Positions 21,900 through 32,870 of a DNA stretch of 64,000 nt are shown here, piece by piece (the first letter of the stretch is position 1; each line of letters starts with the position of its first letter). Under the pieces are notes generated by a model. It did no database searches. It worked only from the letters and a program-made list of their open reading frames with translations, and had not been told where the DNA came from. Source of the stretch: Gnetum montanum (lineage: Eukaryota; Streptophyta; Gnetopsida; Gnetales; Gnetaceae); assembly GCA_015680685.1 (NCBI GenBank), contig MNCI01023302.1:1196013-1260012 (forward strand), given 5' to 3'. The position numbers and the translations under genes are program-made.

Positions 21900-23099
21900 A
21901 CAACAGTTTCTCCATAAGGCCAAGGGCTTCATGGAAATCAGTGGCCAGCTTTATAAGGTGTGTGTAGATGGCCTAGTTCGATGGTGTGTCCCTGATGATG
22001 ATACACTGCTCACGAGGGCCCTTGTGGGGGCCACTATGCTAGATGCCGCACAACCATTAAGATCCTGCTTGCAGGATATTACTGGCCCACAATTTTTAGG
22101 GATGCACAATGGTTTGCCTGCTCCTACGAACGATGCCAAAGAGACGGTGGGATGACTGCACGGATGGAGGGACCTCAACAGTGGATCTAACCACTGGAGC
22201 CCTTTGACATTTGGGGCATCGACTTCATGGGACCCATCACATCCCTGTCCAACAGAAAGGCATACATCATCGTAGCTGTGGACTATCGCACAAAGTGGGT
22301 GGAGGCAGCTACTGTCATCGACTATTCTTTAAACACCACTACACGATTTGTCTAATAGCAAATCGTCAACAGGTTTGGAGTGCCACTTGCACTCATCTTG
22401 GACAATGGGACTCATTTCACGGGTGTCACTTTTCAAAAACTCATGCAACACTTGGGGGTCACCCATAAATTTACAACACCCTATCACCCCCAAACCAACA
22501 GGCAGGTTGAAGTCACTAATAGGAAGATCACCAAGATCCTCACCTAAACCATTAGCAAATATAGGAGGGATTGGAGCACCAAACTTAACGATGCCCTCTG
22601 GGCCTATCGCTTCACTTGGAAACTTCCTATAGGGTACTCTCCCTATGAGTTAGTGTACGGAAAGTTACCAAAACTTCCAATCTAGGCAAAATTCCAGACA
22701 CTATCCATAGCCAGTGGCTTAGGTCTTGACCTATCGCTAGCACAACACGAACGACTTATCAGCCTAAGTGTACTATATGAGAATCGATTAGTGGCCCTGT
22801 CTTCAAACGAGATCCACAAGGCCTACAATAAAAAACATCATGATCTTAGGATTCGGAAGATCACATTTAGACGTGGAGACAAGGTGTTGTATTGGAACTC
22901 CACACATGTATCACAACCAACCAAGTTTCAAACACTATGGGAGGGACCTTACATTGTCTCCGAAACCTTCCCATTTGGGGCCTTGCTTATCCACAAACCT
23001 GAGGATCCCACACGAACGCAGTTGGTCAATCGGCAACAACTGAAACCTTTCTATGAGCTCTACCTAACTAGTGCTACCACCTCATCATCACCGAGATAA
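21900..23099 (+). pseudogene. integrase of element A
   Basis: The N-terminal zinc-finger part (21931-22155) is frameshifted. The core keeps D-D-35-E in one frame: D at 22281 (AVDYRTKWVEA), D at 22401 (LILDNGTHF) and E at 22509 (RQVEVTNRKI), exactly 36 codons apart between the last two. The stretch [19 protein letters not shown] follows. The C-terminal domain is open (22791-23099) and includes GDKVLYWNSTHV and the GPY/F-like LWEGPYIVSE. It ends with LVNRQQLKPFYE before the stop at 23097. Integrase would insert the cDNA with a 5-bp target duplication, as seen for B2. Confidence 0.85.
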
Positions 23100-23133
23100 C
23101 CTCATTCCATCTTTCGCATCTCCTCTATTCCGC

Positions 23134-23148
23134 CCAGTCGTGGGGGAG
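23134..23148 (+). promoter_or_regulatory. polypurine-tract-like motif just after integrase
   Basis: CCCAGTCGTGGGGGA lies about 35 bp after the integrase stop. The same CAGTC-TGGGGG word recurs at 24936 and, as CAGTCGTGAGGG, directly before the 3' LTR. Comparable motifs follow integrase in B1 (33310-33330, minus) and protease in D (48925-48945, minus). Confidence 0.5.
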
Positions 23149-24934
23149 ACCGTCTTCCATGCTGATCCATTCCACTAAGATCCTCACTGTTTTTGGATTT
23201 TTTTTTTACACTTTTTTTTTGTTTTACACTTTTTTTTGTTTTTCAACATTGTTCATATGTTTTCCAATTTTTGTTAATTTTTTCCTTTTTTTAATTATTT
23301 TTCCATTTCTTTGTTGTTGTTTATTTGTAAGTATGTGTGTGTTTCATTTCCAATTCATCGCTAATAAGCCGTCTTATTGTCATCAAGTTTGGTGTGGATG
23401 GTTTTCATTGCGATGTGTCACTGAAAATAGCCACTTATTTTACCTCGCTCTTGTCCTCGCATGGTTATTCTTGGTTTTTGCATCTACTTTCACCTCATAA
23501 TATTAGTAGTGAGTCCACGTCATCCACCCATTCACCCACTCCATGGTTTTCCTACTCTTGGAAACATGCAATCCCCTTTCACTTAAAAAACATTATAATT
23601 AATATGTGACTTATGTAGTTCCTAGACTCAAGGATGACCGAATGGTTTGAATCGGGTGTGGCTTCAAGGGGAATGCAACATTCATCGTCCTCTTCTACCC
23701 CTGGGCAGCAGGAGTGTCCTTATGGATTTCTTTCCACTCCAAGTTCTTCTCCACAAGGAAGCCCCTTGGTAGTTTGACCTTGCATGGTGTGGTCCTCAAC
23801 GAAAAAAATTCAAGAAAAAAAAAACAACATGAGGATTCAAAGCACACCCCTTGGTCGAATGCATGCATACAAGCATGGTTCTTTAAATGGTGTGGTTCCC
23901 AAAAAATAAAAGAAAACACAAGAATAAAATCTTAACCATGTGGGAATTCAAAGCACACCCCTTAGACCGTCTCTCACTGGCCACAAGCATGAGTTATGGG
24001 ACTTCCTTCATCCCCTCTAACTTGGTCCTATTTTACTTCCTTCCTCTCATGTTTATTGGAGTGGTGATTCTTTGCAGGTGCATTCCTATCCACTTGGGGG
24101 GTGAACGGGTCTTCGCATGTTGCTGCGATGTCACTAGACATAGATGGTTTTGGGTCTGAACTCGAGCAAGGTCCTATTGGGTCACTTAACCACAACTTCA
24201 CATGGGGTTTCATGTGACCAATAATTGGAATTCCATTCTCACTCCTCTCTCTTCACCCATTCCTCTCCATGACTCACCTCACTGCCGATTTTATGTTTTG
24301 GTAGTTGTCGTGATTTCCATGAACTTCTCATGCATTGGCAGGTTCTCATGGATGGACGTCTTAACTTGCGATCACCATTCCTTAGCCCCGAGGCCCACGG
24401 ACCCCGGTGTTGGGGATATGCAAGGGCTATGAAGGCTACTGCTTGCTATGGGGAGGACCTACTTACATATTCTTGGTGCCATTTGTTAGTTTTCCATCCT
24501 CTTGGTTTGTTGGTGGCTTACTTCCATGTTATCCATCGCTCAATTTCTTTCCCGTGGAGTCCTTTCTCACCATGTTCTCCTACCTTTGACTCTTTTTCTA
24601 GCTCGACTTTCCTTCCTCTTGTCCTCAACCGTGTTCTGGTCCTCTCATGCTCTTCAACCGCCCCAATTTGGCATTTTTAATTCATCTTTTTGGGCTTTTT
24701 CTGGGCTGGTCAATGCTGGTCAATGGGTGCGACCCCCTGCGTATATGCGGCCCTATCAACGCAGCGCCCAACCCCTATATATATGCCCATTGCGCTTTCC
24801 ATTTTCATCATTTTGTAAACAAATTGGAGGGAGATTTTGCCATTTTTTCTGCCTAACTTCTTTCCAAACATCTACATTCTCTCGTGCGCCCACATCAACC
24901 GATCGTTACCCCCTTAAGCCCCCGGAGGTATGCT

Positions 24935-24955
24935 CTCAGTCTTGGGGGGGGGGGT
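24935..24955 (+). promoter_or_regulatory. internal polypurine-tract-like motif with an 11-base G run
   Basis: TCAGTCTT is followed by a run of 11 G about 250 bp before the additional ORF. If read as a plus-strand primer site it would resemble an internal tract. It could also simply be a relic of duplication. Confidence 0.5.
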
Positions 24956-25205
24956 GAAGCCTATGTGTAATTAATTAATTAGTTAGTTAATTTAGGGTTC
25001 GCACCTCTAAGGGTAGAAATGAAAACAACCATTTAAACTCCAACTCATCCCTTGTTGTTTTTGGCCCTAACCTAGGAATTAACACTCCGGGGGATTTAAT
25101 GGAACGCCTGTGCCAAAAACATAACTTAGTCGAACTAAGAAGGTGTATAAGGACCATTTTGAGCTACTTATGCATAGTCTAATGGGTGGTTATGTTTGAT
25201 TGCAG

Positions 25206-28039
25206 ATGGCACCAAAACCAAGGCATCCAAGGGGTGAAGGACCATCCCAACTTAGGGACAAGCGTCCATGAATGGGAAGGGGATGAGGCGTGAAGCAACT
25301 AGAGCACGTGGAGGGCTCTCATGTAACTAGCCTCCTCCGTGAAGGACTTGATGTGGAATCTGTCCATCAAATTCCCAAAGAGGAGATGCCCAACAAGCAA
25401 TCGCAGGGAGATGAAACTCTAGGAATAGCACCACGGCTTGAGGTCACCCTGATCCAAACCTGTCTTGATGCTATCAAGCTGCAAGAAGTGCAATGGATGG
25501 TCCTACAAGAGCTGAACTTTGGACCATTTCTCAGAAATGCACCGAAAGATGTAAGACTTCAATTGCAAAATTCTCCTATGTGGCCGATCATCACAACCAG
25601 TGGTGAATGGTACCTAGGAAAAACCTATCTCTTCTGGACAAATTGGCAATCGGGGTCGAGAGTAAGGATTAAGGACATTTATGTCTCTTACTATGCAGAA
25701 GCAATAGCACAAGCTCTGGGGTTGCCAGAGAACAGAGTAGCCAAAACAGGTAGATCCTGAGGTAAAAGGGGAGTGGATCAGGCGGTCCTATGGGGTGGAC
25801 TGCAAAGAGTTTGGCTCTCTAACCACCATGAAGAGGGTGTATTCAAATATCGTTTCTTAATCTAACAGTAAGACCCAACAAAATCATGGCCTTCTTTGCT
25901 CGTGCATGTACCACTCTAAGTGGAAAATTTCCAATGATTCTTCCACAGTTTTTATTTTTGGAAATTGAAAAGAGGTTCATTGAAAGCGAATGTGGAAGAC
26001 GAGCTCTCCCCTTCCCCTGGTTAATCATAAAATTATGCAAAAGGGTAGGGATAGCATGGTACACCACTGATACAGTCTGACATGCCCTAATTTCCTCATG
26101 GCATGAAATGATGAAGGATAGGAGTCCTGCCACTACATAGATGGAGGAAGAGCAGCAACCACCTCCACCACTTGCACAAACAACAAGGGTGGGTTCGCAA
26201 ACTATTGCATAACACATCCACGAAATCCAACAATTGCTCTTAAGCTAGTAAGAGCAATCTGGCAGGATTGGTGGAGGGGAAGACCCTTCGGTCTATCACC
26301 CTGCAATGAGCCACCTGGAGCAAGTGGCTCAATTAGTCAATTTGCTAGAAAGAGCAGGGCCAATGTTCTCTGCTGCTCGAATGCAAGTGCCAATAAGAAT
26401 AGATCCTTGCGTTCGAGAGGTACTGGTATCGACTAAACAACTATTACCTAAAATTTCAGGGAATTACGCTACCTTCTCGGTGCGCTTGAAAGATGGCGAG
26501 GGGGCAACAGTCCTGGTGATGTAGCACCAAGGACAGGAGATTGCGGTCGAATTGGTTGCTGATACGATTGCTACAGATCTCAATGCACTGGCGGCACTTG
26601 TACTAGATGTACATGGGCTTCAAGATGTACAGGCATCTACCAGAACTTCACGTAGCAGGATTGATGCAGCACAACATGAAGAACTGTTAGATCGACTGGT
26701 AGGAACCGAGAAACTGCTTTTGGATGTCTTTGACTTTCTAGATAACATCACTGCAACCTAGTTGGAATTGCTGTCGGCAAGGGGGAAGAGCCTTGTTTTG
26801 GAAGGGCAACTTGAAGCTGCTCAGGCCACTTGTCAACGCTTGGAAATAGAAGTCGCCCAGTTAAGAACCCAACTTGTTGATCCAGCTCTCCTCAACCATG
26901 AGCTCACCAGAGATGAAGCTTTTCAATAGCTTTAGGTTAAACTTCAGATAGTTGAGGATAAGCAAGAGTTAGCAATCTTTGATAAGTCCTTGGTAGATGC
27001 TCAGACATATCATTTAGACAAGGACTTGACAGAGGTTTACCAGGAGAACGTCAGGTTGACCGCAGAGGTCCATCGCTTGCGTAATGTTGGTGTTGAGAAC
27101 GAGCACATGAAAAATTTTATTCACCAATAGCAGGAAGAGCTAGCCAGGGTGAGTGCTGATGTGAGAAGGTTGGCCATTGAGAATTGAAGTCTATCCATGG
27201 AGGAGGTTCGAGCTTTGCAATAGAAATCTGCCATCAAAATCGCTGCTTAGAATAACGAGGTCCTAAAATTTGAAAAAGTCAAGAATCATTACAGGGACCA
27301 AGTGGGATTGCAAAAGGAAGTAAATGAGAAACAAATTTAAGTCACAAAGGCTAAGCTGAACCAAGCACTCTAGCAGCTTCGAGAGGGAGGCAAGGTATGG
27401 CAACCTATCTTTGATGGGTTGAATACCTACAATCAAGCTGAAATCCACCTCAAGGAACTACAGATTGAGGAAATGACAGAATATATGGAGCTTGCCAACC
27501 TTCGCTATGGAAACCTGGATATGCTCACAGTTGGGAGACTGCGGTTTGATCTAGAGAAGCAAGTGGCCACCTCGTATTCTTTATATGAGGGTGAGTTCCA
27601 AGTGCATAAAGCGACAAAGAAAAAATTGGAAATAGCAAACACGGAACTCAAGGTTCTCTGCACGAGTTTTGAAGGATAGCGTGCGGTCGCGAAAAACTTG
27701 GCCCATCAGATGAATGACTACCAACAGCTGCAGACATCAATTCGAGCATTTGATATCGAACGGAAACAGTTCGTAGCTTAGTTTGTCAACTTGAAAGAAC
27801 TCTTCCCAGCGTTGCCATGTCCTTGGGAGGTTCTAGTTCTGGCACACATTGGTGAAGCTACCTGGACAGTGAACGATCTCAGAAGCAAAGAGGAAAAAAT
27901 GAGGGCTTTTCTGGAGGCTTTTTGGTTGCCTCTAGAAGTTACAATTGTTGTGGGACAGCCATCACTTGTGCCACCACTGCCGCATGGGCTAGAGGCTGGT
28001 GAAGGTTCGTCGGAACCACCGCCACCAAGGATAGTGTGA
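25206..28039 (+). pseudogene. additional (env-position) ORF of element A, coiled-coil protein
   Basis: The start is ATG 25206 (MAPKPRHPRGEGPSQL). The frame runs to 25760, shifts once before 25886, then stays in one frame to the stop at 28037-28039, interrupted by about a dozen stops, nearly all TAG. That makes roughly 940 codons. The N-terminal third has a globular look (IKDIYVSYYAEAIAQALGLP, then ALPFPWLIIKLCKRVGI), a pattern that recalls the plant-transposon protein domain found in extra ORFs of plant retroelements; this is inference. Residues from about 450 on are strongly heptad-like and rich in Leu, Glu, Lys and Gln, a long coiled coil. The C-terminus has FPALPCPWEV and TWTVND. I see no signal peptide or membrane anchor, so an envelope role is not supported. 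B1 carries a homologue. Confidence 0.75.
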
Positions 28040-28263
28040 TCTTCTCCAAAAATTTTTGCATCCTTCTACATAGTAGAGACTCCAGGACCAGCAGGGTATT
28101 CAATTTTTCCTCTGAACACCACCATTTTTGTAATTTTTCCTTCTCTATACACTCAGGAACTTGGTAAAATTGATATTGTGTCATGTGTGTTTGTCAAGTT
28201 ATGTGTGTTGTAAATAAACGTCCATACCTTCCAAATTGTAGAGTAACTCAAGGACGAGTTTTT

Positions 28264-28280
28264 ACTCAGTCGTGAGGGTA
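28264..28280 (+). promoter_or_regulatory. 3' polypurine tract of element A
   Basis: ACTCAGTCGTGAGGGTA directly abuts the 3' LTR at 28281. Position and purine content fit the plus-strand primer. It is interrupted by one T, as in the relatives (GTTATGGGGGTA in B2). Confidence 0.6.
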
Positions 28281-29181
28281 TGATGAAGTGTCATTAGTCG
28301 ATGCATTGACTAGGCCGCATATACGGGGCTGCGTATACGTGGTCGCGTCGACGTGGCCTTGTCGATGCATCCTTCCATGTGTCGACGTGGCCCCATTTAT
28401 GCAGAGCCTATTCTGGCCTATAAATAAAAGGGCTTCTGCATTACTTAGGGACCTTTTTGTCAGTTGTAGCGAAGCTCTTGTAGTTTGTTCCCGTGAGAGT
28501 TTGAATATTTTGCAAGTGCCCGTAGTAGGTGTAAGAAAGGTGTTCGGCTCTTTATTCAAGCGCTAATGTATCTGAGCCCATTGGCGTGAACAACAATAAA
28601 GACGAGCTTTTCAAGCATTCCTTGCAGCATTTGGACTTAGTCATTTAATGCATTTAATAACTTAATATTTTGATCCTTTGATAATTACTTAAGTTTCTCT
28701 TGTTATTATTTTAATCGCTATTACTCGTTCATAGTTCGTAGAAACCATAAGTACGACCATCTCGAACGTAAACCCAACGCTTGGCAACCTAGTGATGCTT
28801 AATGTCTGGTAACCTAGTAGTGGTTAGGGGATTCTTAGGCGTGCCTGGAAGATGGGATTGGATACTTATGCTAGGAATAGTTGAGATAGATATTAGGATA
28901 ATTATAGAGTATATAATATTTCATTCCTTACTTTCCATACCCTAATTAGATGCCAAAAGATAAAGTAAAAAGACATAAAAATCAGTTGCCTCAATCTCAC
29001 TTAACCATCGCCACTAGAACATTACAAGTGACGTTGGGAAGACAACGACCGTTCTAACCAAGGGTTTGCTGGTTAGGGTTTGGTGTATGAAAAGTGCTTA
29101 CAGTCTATGGAATTCAACCAAGTTGTGTGTGAACGCTTGTGATTCGCATGGTTGGGCATAGGGGTACCTAGCCAATCATCA
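28281..29181 (+). repeat. 3' LTR of element A
   Basis: TGATGAAGTG at 28281 to AATCATCA at 29181, 901 bp. TATA box TATAAATA at 28419-28426. Between the terminus and the TATA box lies a block of short palindromes built on GTCGAC, TCGATGCA and GTATAC words (28295-28400), most of which is deleted in the 5' LTR. Confidence 0.9.
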
Positions 29182-29230
29182 TTAGTGCTGTTGCTGGGGA
29201 CTGTTAGTCTTACATGTGCCAATTAACCTA
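29182..29230 (+). repeat. second copy of the primer site and leader, after the 3' LTR
   Basis: TTAGTGCTGTTGCTGGGGAC followed by TGTTAGTCTTACATGTGCC repeats the first 48 or so bases of the internal region (16745-16793). A 3' LTR is normally followed by host DNA and a target duplication. This one is followed by leader, then by B2 spacer from about 29231. Confidence 0.85.
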
Positions 29231-30747
29231 ACAACACATTCGTTAAATGTAGACCATGCCTTTGTTCCAAACAACACATAACTACTGTGGTTAGGATGTT
29301 GCACTATACTACACAAAACCAAAAGGCTCATAATTGCATGTAGTAATGAGGTGAATAATGAAATGAGAAGGGATTGTAGAGATCAGGATGTGAGGTACTT
29401 TGACCATGTCCATAATAGGTTCTTGTGAAAAGTGTGATTAAAATTATCAATGTACCTATTCGTCTGAGTTTAGGCCAAGTCCATACCATGAATAGTAACC
29501 TTGCATTGATATGTTCCATCCTACCAACCACCATGAGTTCACAACCAACTCAAAGAACAATCATCACTTCAAAAAGAGAAGGAAAGAGAAGAAACAAGGA
29601 AGGGCCTTAGTTAGAGAGACGTCTTCAGGCATGGGTAACATGTCTTTCTAGCCCCATAGCCAATGCTTGTAGCCCATTATTATGTTTAAGGAGTATGCTT
29701 TGAATTCCCATTATTGTTTTTGTTTTATTTTTGTTTTTTTCTTTTTTTTTTTGTGGTTTTTTAAATAAGAACCACACCATGCAAAGACAAAGCTTCCTTT
29801 TTATTAGTTGATGGAGGAGTGATGAGGAGTCATAAACCACATGAAGGAAGTCAAGAAGAGAACCCAACAAGTTTCCTTGAGGTCACACCCTTACAATTCC
29901 CACTTGGTCATTCCCTCTTTCTTTAAGGTACAATGATCATTGATTAATTTTTGTTTCATAAAAGAAGAACCAAATTGTTTCCATGAAAAAGACATTTTAT
30001 TCAGAGAACTGGAGGGATGGATAAGGTAGTCTCACTACTTTACAGAATTACTTACCCAATCATCTTGATAGCATAGCACAAAAAACCCAACACATAGCAT
30101 TAACTTCTACATCATGACTTGGCAATTTTATTAATAATAACATAAAATACATTCAGAAAACATAAAGAGAATGACTTAAGAAAAAAGAAAAATATAAAGA
30201 AATGAAAAACATATGAAGAATCAAAAAATTCCAAAACTAATAAGCAAATCAATTACTTCCATGCATCTTTGAAATAGTTTTATATTCTCATTTTCAAGCC
30301 ACTAGGTGTCTTCTAGTTTAGTGGCTATTGCAAAGACTAGCTTTTTCTCATACACTTGCCCCTGAACTTTATGGTGGGCTAGTATAGGGGTTTTGTTAAT
30401 ATTTTAAACTTCTAGCCCACAACTACACCCTTTATCATTATTGGTGATCTATGGATTCTTCTATCTCTCCACAATGATAGGTTCATCATTTATGTCTTAT
30501 GTTGGAGTGGTGATGGTTATTGGCTTTTGTGTATGATTAGGAGACATCATTTTTGTGAGGAAGGTTGTTGCATCAGATTGACCTTGTGCTGGTTCAGGTG
30601 ATGTAGTAGGTCCATGAGTGTTTTGCTTTAGCTTACAACCTTTCCTCTAGAAGGTACATTTCGAAGACTTTGGTTAAGATCTACTAGCGTTATCATTTAC
30701 ATGTATGTTCGCAACACAAGTGGCATTCTCTCATTGATGTTGTGATG
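29231..30747 (-). other. spacer and unassigned internal sequence of element B2
   Basis: 29240-29540 parallels 13395-13700 (B1), and 29690-29790 parallels the spacer of A and D on the opposite strand, so B2 resumes here. The part 30060-30740 is internal sequence I could not assign to protease or any other domain. Confidence 0.55.
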
Positions 30748-32135
30748 CTAAACCTTCCTGTGTTGTTGGAGGTGACATATGATGGAGGTGAGTATGAGAA
30801 TATTGAAGATATGATGTAGGGTGAGAGGTGTGAGGTGGTGATCTTGTATAAGATGTTGTGGAATAATGATATTTGGGAGAGTGGTAGTGTTGATTTGAAG
30901 TAGAGGAAGTAAAACTAGTTGATAAAATAGGATGTTGAACATAATATTTGTGTGGGTTTGGTTGGTAGGAAGGATAGGGCTAGTTTGTTGGTAGCCTCCC
31001 CCACGACTATGGTTGTTGCCACTGTAGTTGATGCCAATGTTGAGGCTGGTAATCAGTCCCTCAAGGATAGTATGGTTGGTTTTGGGGTTGTCCACAATTA
31101 CTACATGGAAAAGGAAATCTCCTAGGCATGTGCTTCTGTACAAACTTCAAATTTTATGCTCCTAACCAATACTCATGTAGATGCAATATGATGGGGCAAT
31201 GACCCTTCGGATGGTCATATATGCAAATGTCACATCCATTATCTTCGTTTGTGGTTGAGTCTATAGCCTTACTTTCTTCAGCCATTTTTCCTATTTGCTG
31301 ATAAGTGTTCATAGTTGTTTCTTGGTTCTTTTTCCTCTATTTGTTGTGATTACTTGATTTGCTTTGTGTCACTCTCTGCTTTATGGTTTCTATACAAGTT
31401 TTAACTTTCTCATTAATCCCTTCCAACATCTTTCCTAGCTTTCCTGCAAGCTCATTGATAAAATTTTATATTGACAAGGTTGGTTGTAAAATCATCTCAT
31501 CAAGAGTTGCCTCTTTTTCCTCATCATAGATATGGATCCTTTTCTTTTAAAGAGTTGGATCCCAGTTGTTTTCCTCAACATTCTCCCATTTTGCATAGCT
31601 CTCCTTCTTCTTTTGCCACATGCTCGATTAACTCTCAGATCTGATGGGTTTGTAGCTTGTATAATTGACTTGGAGCATACATCCCAAGGGTATCCCTTGT
31701 TTCATTACAAAGCCCACCAATGATGTGGAAAAGTTACCTTTCCATCGAGAAATCATGGCCAAGACATCTATGTAGTAGCAAATAGTATCTATCCAAGGCC
31801 ACATCCAAGGGTTCATGATTTTCTTGCTTCCAATCTTGGATTTGTCTCCTCAGGTTGGACACCCTCGCATAGGTTTGGTATTTTTCATTGAAAAGTTCTA
31901 GCATTGTGGACCATTGGCAAATGGAACTTGGTTCCAACGATCTATACCAACTTTTTGCTTCGTCAATTACTATCCTAGGAAAGAGCTTAAGCTTTTGCTA
32001 TCCATTATCAATGTTGTACAAGGCACATGCATTATGGAAGACTTGTATATGATGTTGTGGATCCAAGTTGTAGCCTCCCGCAAATTTAGGGATATTGTTT
32101 ATATCAAGCCTAGTTAAGTGATTATTCCTGCAATG
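30748..32135 (-). pseudogene. gag of element B2, N-terminally deleted
   Basis: Minus-strand reading starts at about 32118 with IPKFAGGYN, then CQWSTMLELFNEKYQTYARV and RRQIQDWKQENHEPLD (31734-31937), the RCLGHDFS block, and a knuckle-like DICIYDHPKGHCPI near 31195-31235. The Gln/Pro-rich tail (31143-30748) matches gag tails elsewhere. Compared with elements A and D, roughly the first 250 codons are missing: the gag sequence runs straight into the truncated LTR at 32136. Confidence 0.7.
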
Positions 32136-32870
32136 CCTGTGGTAGCTTTGTCACGTATGGTTTAGTCCAAAATGAGGCATATGATTTTTATTATTTTATA
32201 TTTTATTGTTCTACAATTAACAATAGGTTGAAACTCAATTTATAATCAATTAAACTAATCTAATTTCTAATTAATAATCAACTACCCTAACATAAGTATC
32301 CAATCCCACTTCTTGTGCACATCCTGAACACATATTACGCTGCTAGGTTACCAAACGTTAAGCATTGATGGGATTACCAAGAGTCATACACATGCTCAAA
32401 GCGATCGTACTTATGTGCTTAATTAATTAACATGCATAAAAATATAAATATTAACTAAGTACATGAAAAGTAAATTGCATGAAAAGTAAATCTAATCTAA
32501 GTCAAAGTGCTGCAATGAATAAGAATCAATCTCAATATTATTGTCATTCATGGAATATGTCCAAGTACATTGCCACTTGAATAAGACTCCATACAATTGA
32601 CTCAAATCCACTCTGTGGGCACTCACTGACTATTCTGTAAGATTACAGAATAAAACTACAAGAGTTTAGCTACTCTATTGACAAAACTATGGAAAATGAT
32701 GCAAAACTACTCCCCAAACCATGTGCCCAAGCACTATATATATAGGTCAGTCCATACCATCCAATATTGAATATCCGATAATGCATCTAGGGGCTTGATA
32801 TCAGGTATTTGATATTAAGGCTTTGATATTGGATATTCGATATTAGAGCTAGGCAAATCATGACTCATCA
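32136..32870 (-). repeat. 5' LTR of element B2, truncated
   Basis: From TGTGGTAGCTTTGTCACG the sequence matches 14150 onward in the 3' LTR, through to ACTCATCA at 32870. The first 135-140 bp of the plus-strand reading (the LTR's 3' end) are missing together with the primer site. GATATT/GATATC palindromes fill 32755-32845. CATAC follows at 32871-32875, completing the target duplication. Confidence 0.85.

Larger units (their letters stand above)
23100..25205 (+). other. spacer between integrase and the additional ORF of element A
   Basis: About 2.1 kb without supported coding. It holds T-rich tracts at 23195-23310. A segment at 23870-23960 (a GGTGTGGTTC word near 23889 and GGGAATTCAAAGCACACC near 23941) is the counterpart of 29690-29790 in B2 and 48305-48360 in D on the other strand. 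Polypurine-tract-like motifs sit at both ends. Open frames here overlap one another and show no domain. Confidence 0.6.
15918..29230 (+). mobile_element. element A: full-length Athila-like Ty3/gypsy LTR retrotransposon
   Basis: Order is 5' LTR, tRNA-Asp primer site, gag, protease, RT, RNase H, integrase, spacer, additional ORF, polypurine tract, 3' LTR, then about 49 bp of a second leader. RT contains VFMDDFS-T-YG, the Athila-type form of the YxDD box, and integrase has a D-D-35-E triad. In a 525-bp stretch of the two LTRs I counted about 39 substitutions and 2 indels (roughly 7%), mostly transitions, so the insertion is old. It sits inside B2. A clean target-site duplication is not visible because the right edge is rearranged. 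Confidence 0.85.
14013..32870 (-). mobile_element. element B2: gag-only LTR retrotransposon nested in B1, itself split by element A
   Basis: B2 is bounded by two closely similar LTRs (14013-14876 and 32136-32870) and by exact 5-bp direct repeats CATAC (14008-14012 and 32871-32875). Its internal region is 3' noncoding (14877-15917), interrupted by element A, then spacer (29231 on) and gag (to 32135). No RT, RNase H, integrase or additional ORF is present, and protease was not recognised. A deletion at the 5' end removed the end of the 5' LTR, the primer site and the gag N-terminus. It is a non-autonomous derivative of the same family as A and B1. Confidence 0.8.

Noticed and set aside
23159-24957. 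Several frames of 60-150 codons in the spacer of element A
   Set aside because: T-rich or mutually overlapping, with no counterpart preserved as protein in B1, B2 or D.
25206-28039. Programmed readthrough or reassignment of TAG in the additional ORF
   Set aside because: TAG stops are scattered through gag, pol and the LINE as well, and frameshifts are present. Decay of methylated CAG and CCA explains them.
25206-28039. Envelope glycoprotein gene
   Set aside because: The position fits, but no signal peptide, membrane anchor or cysteine pattern is visible, and coiled coil dominates.
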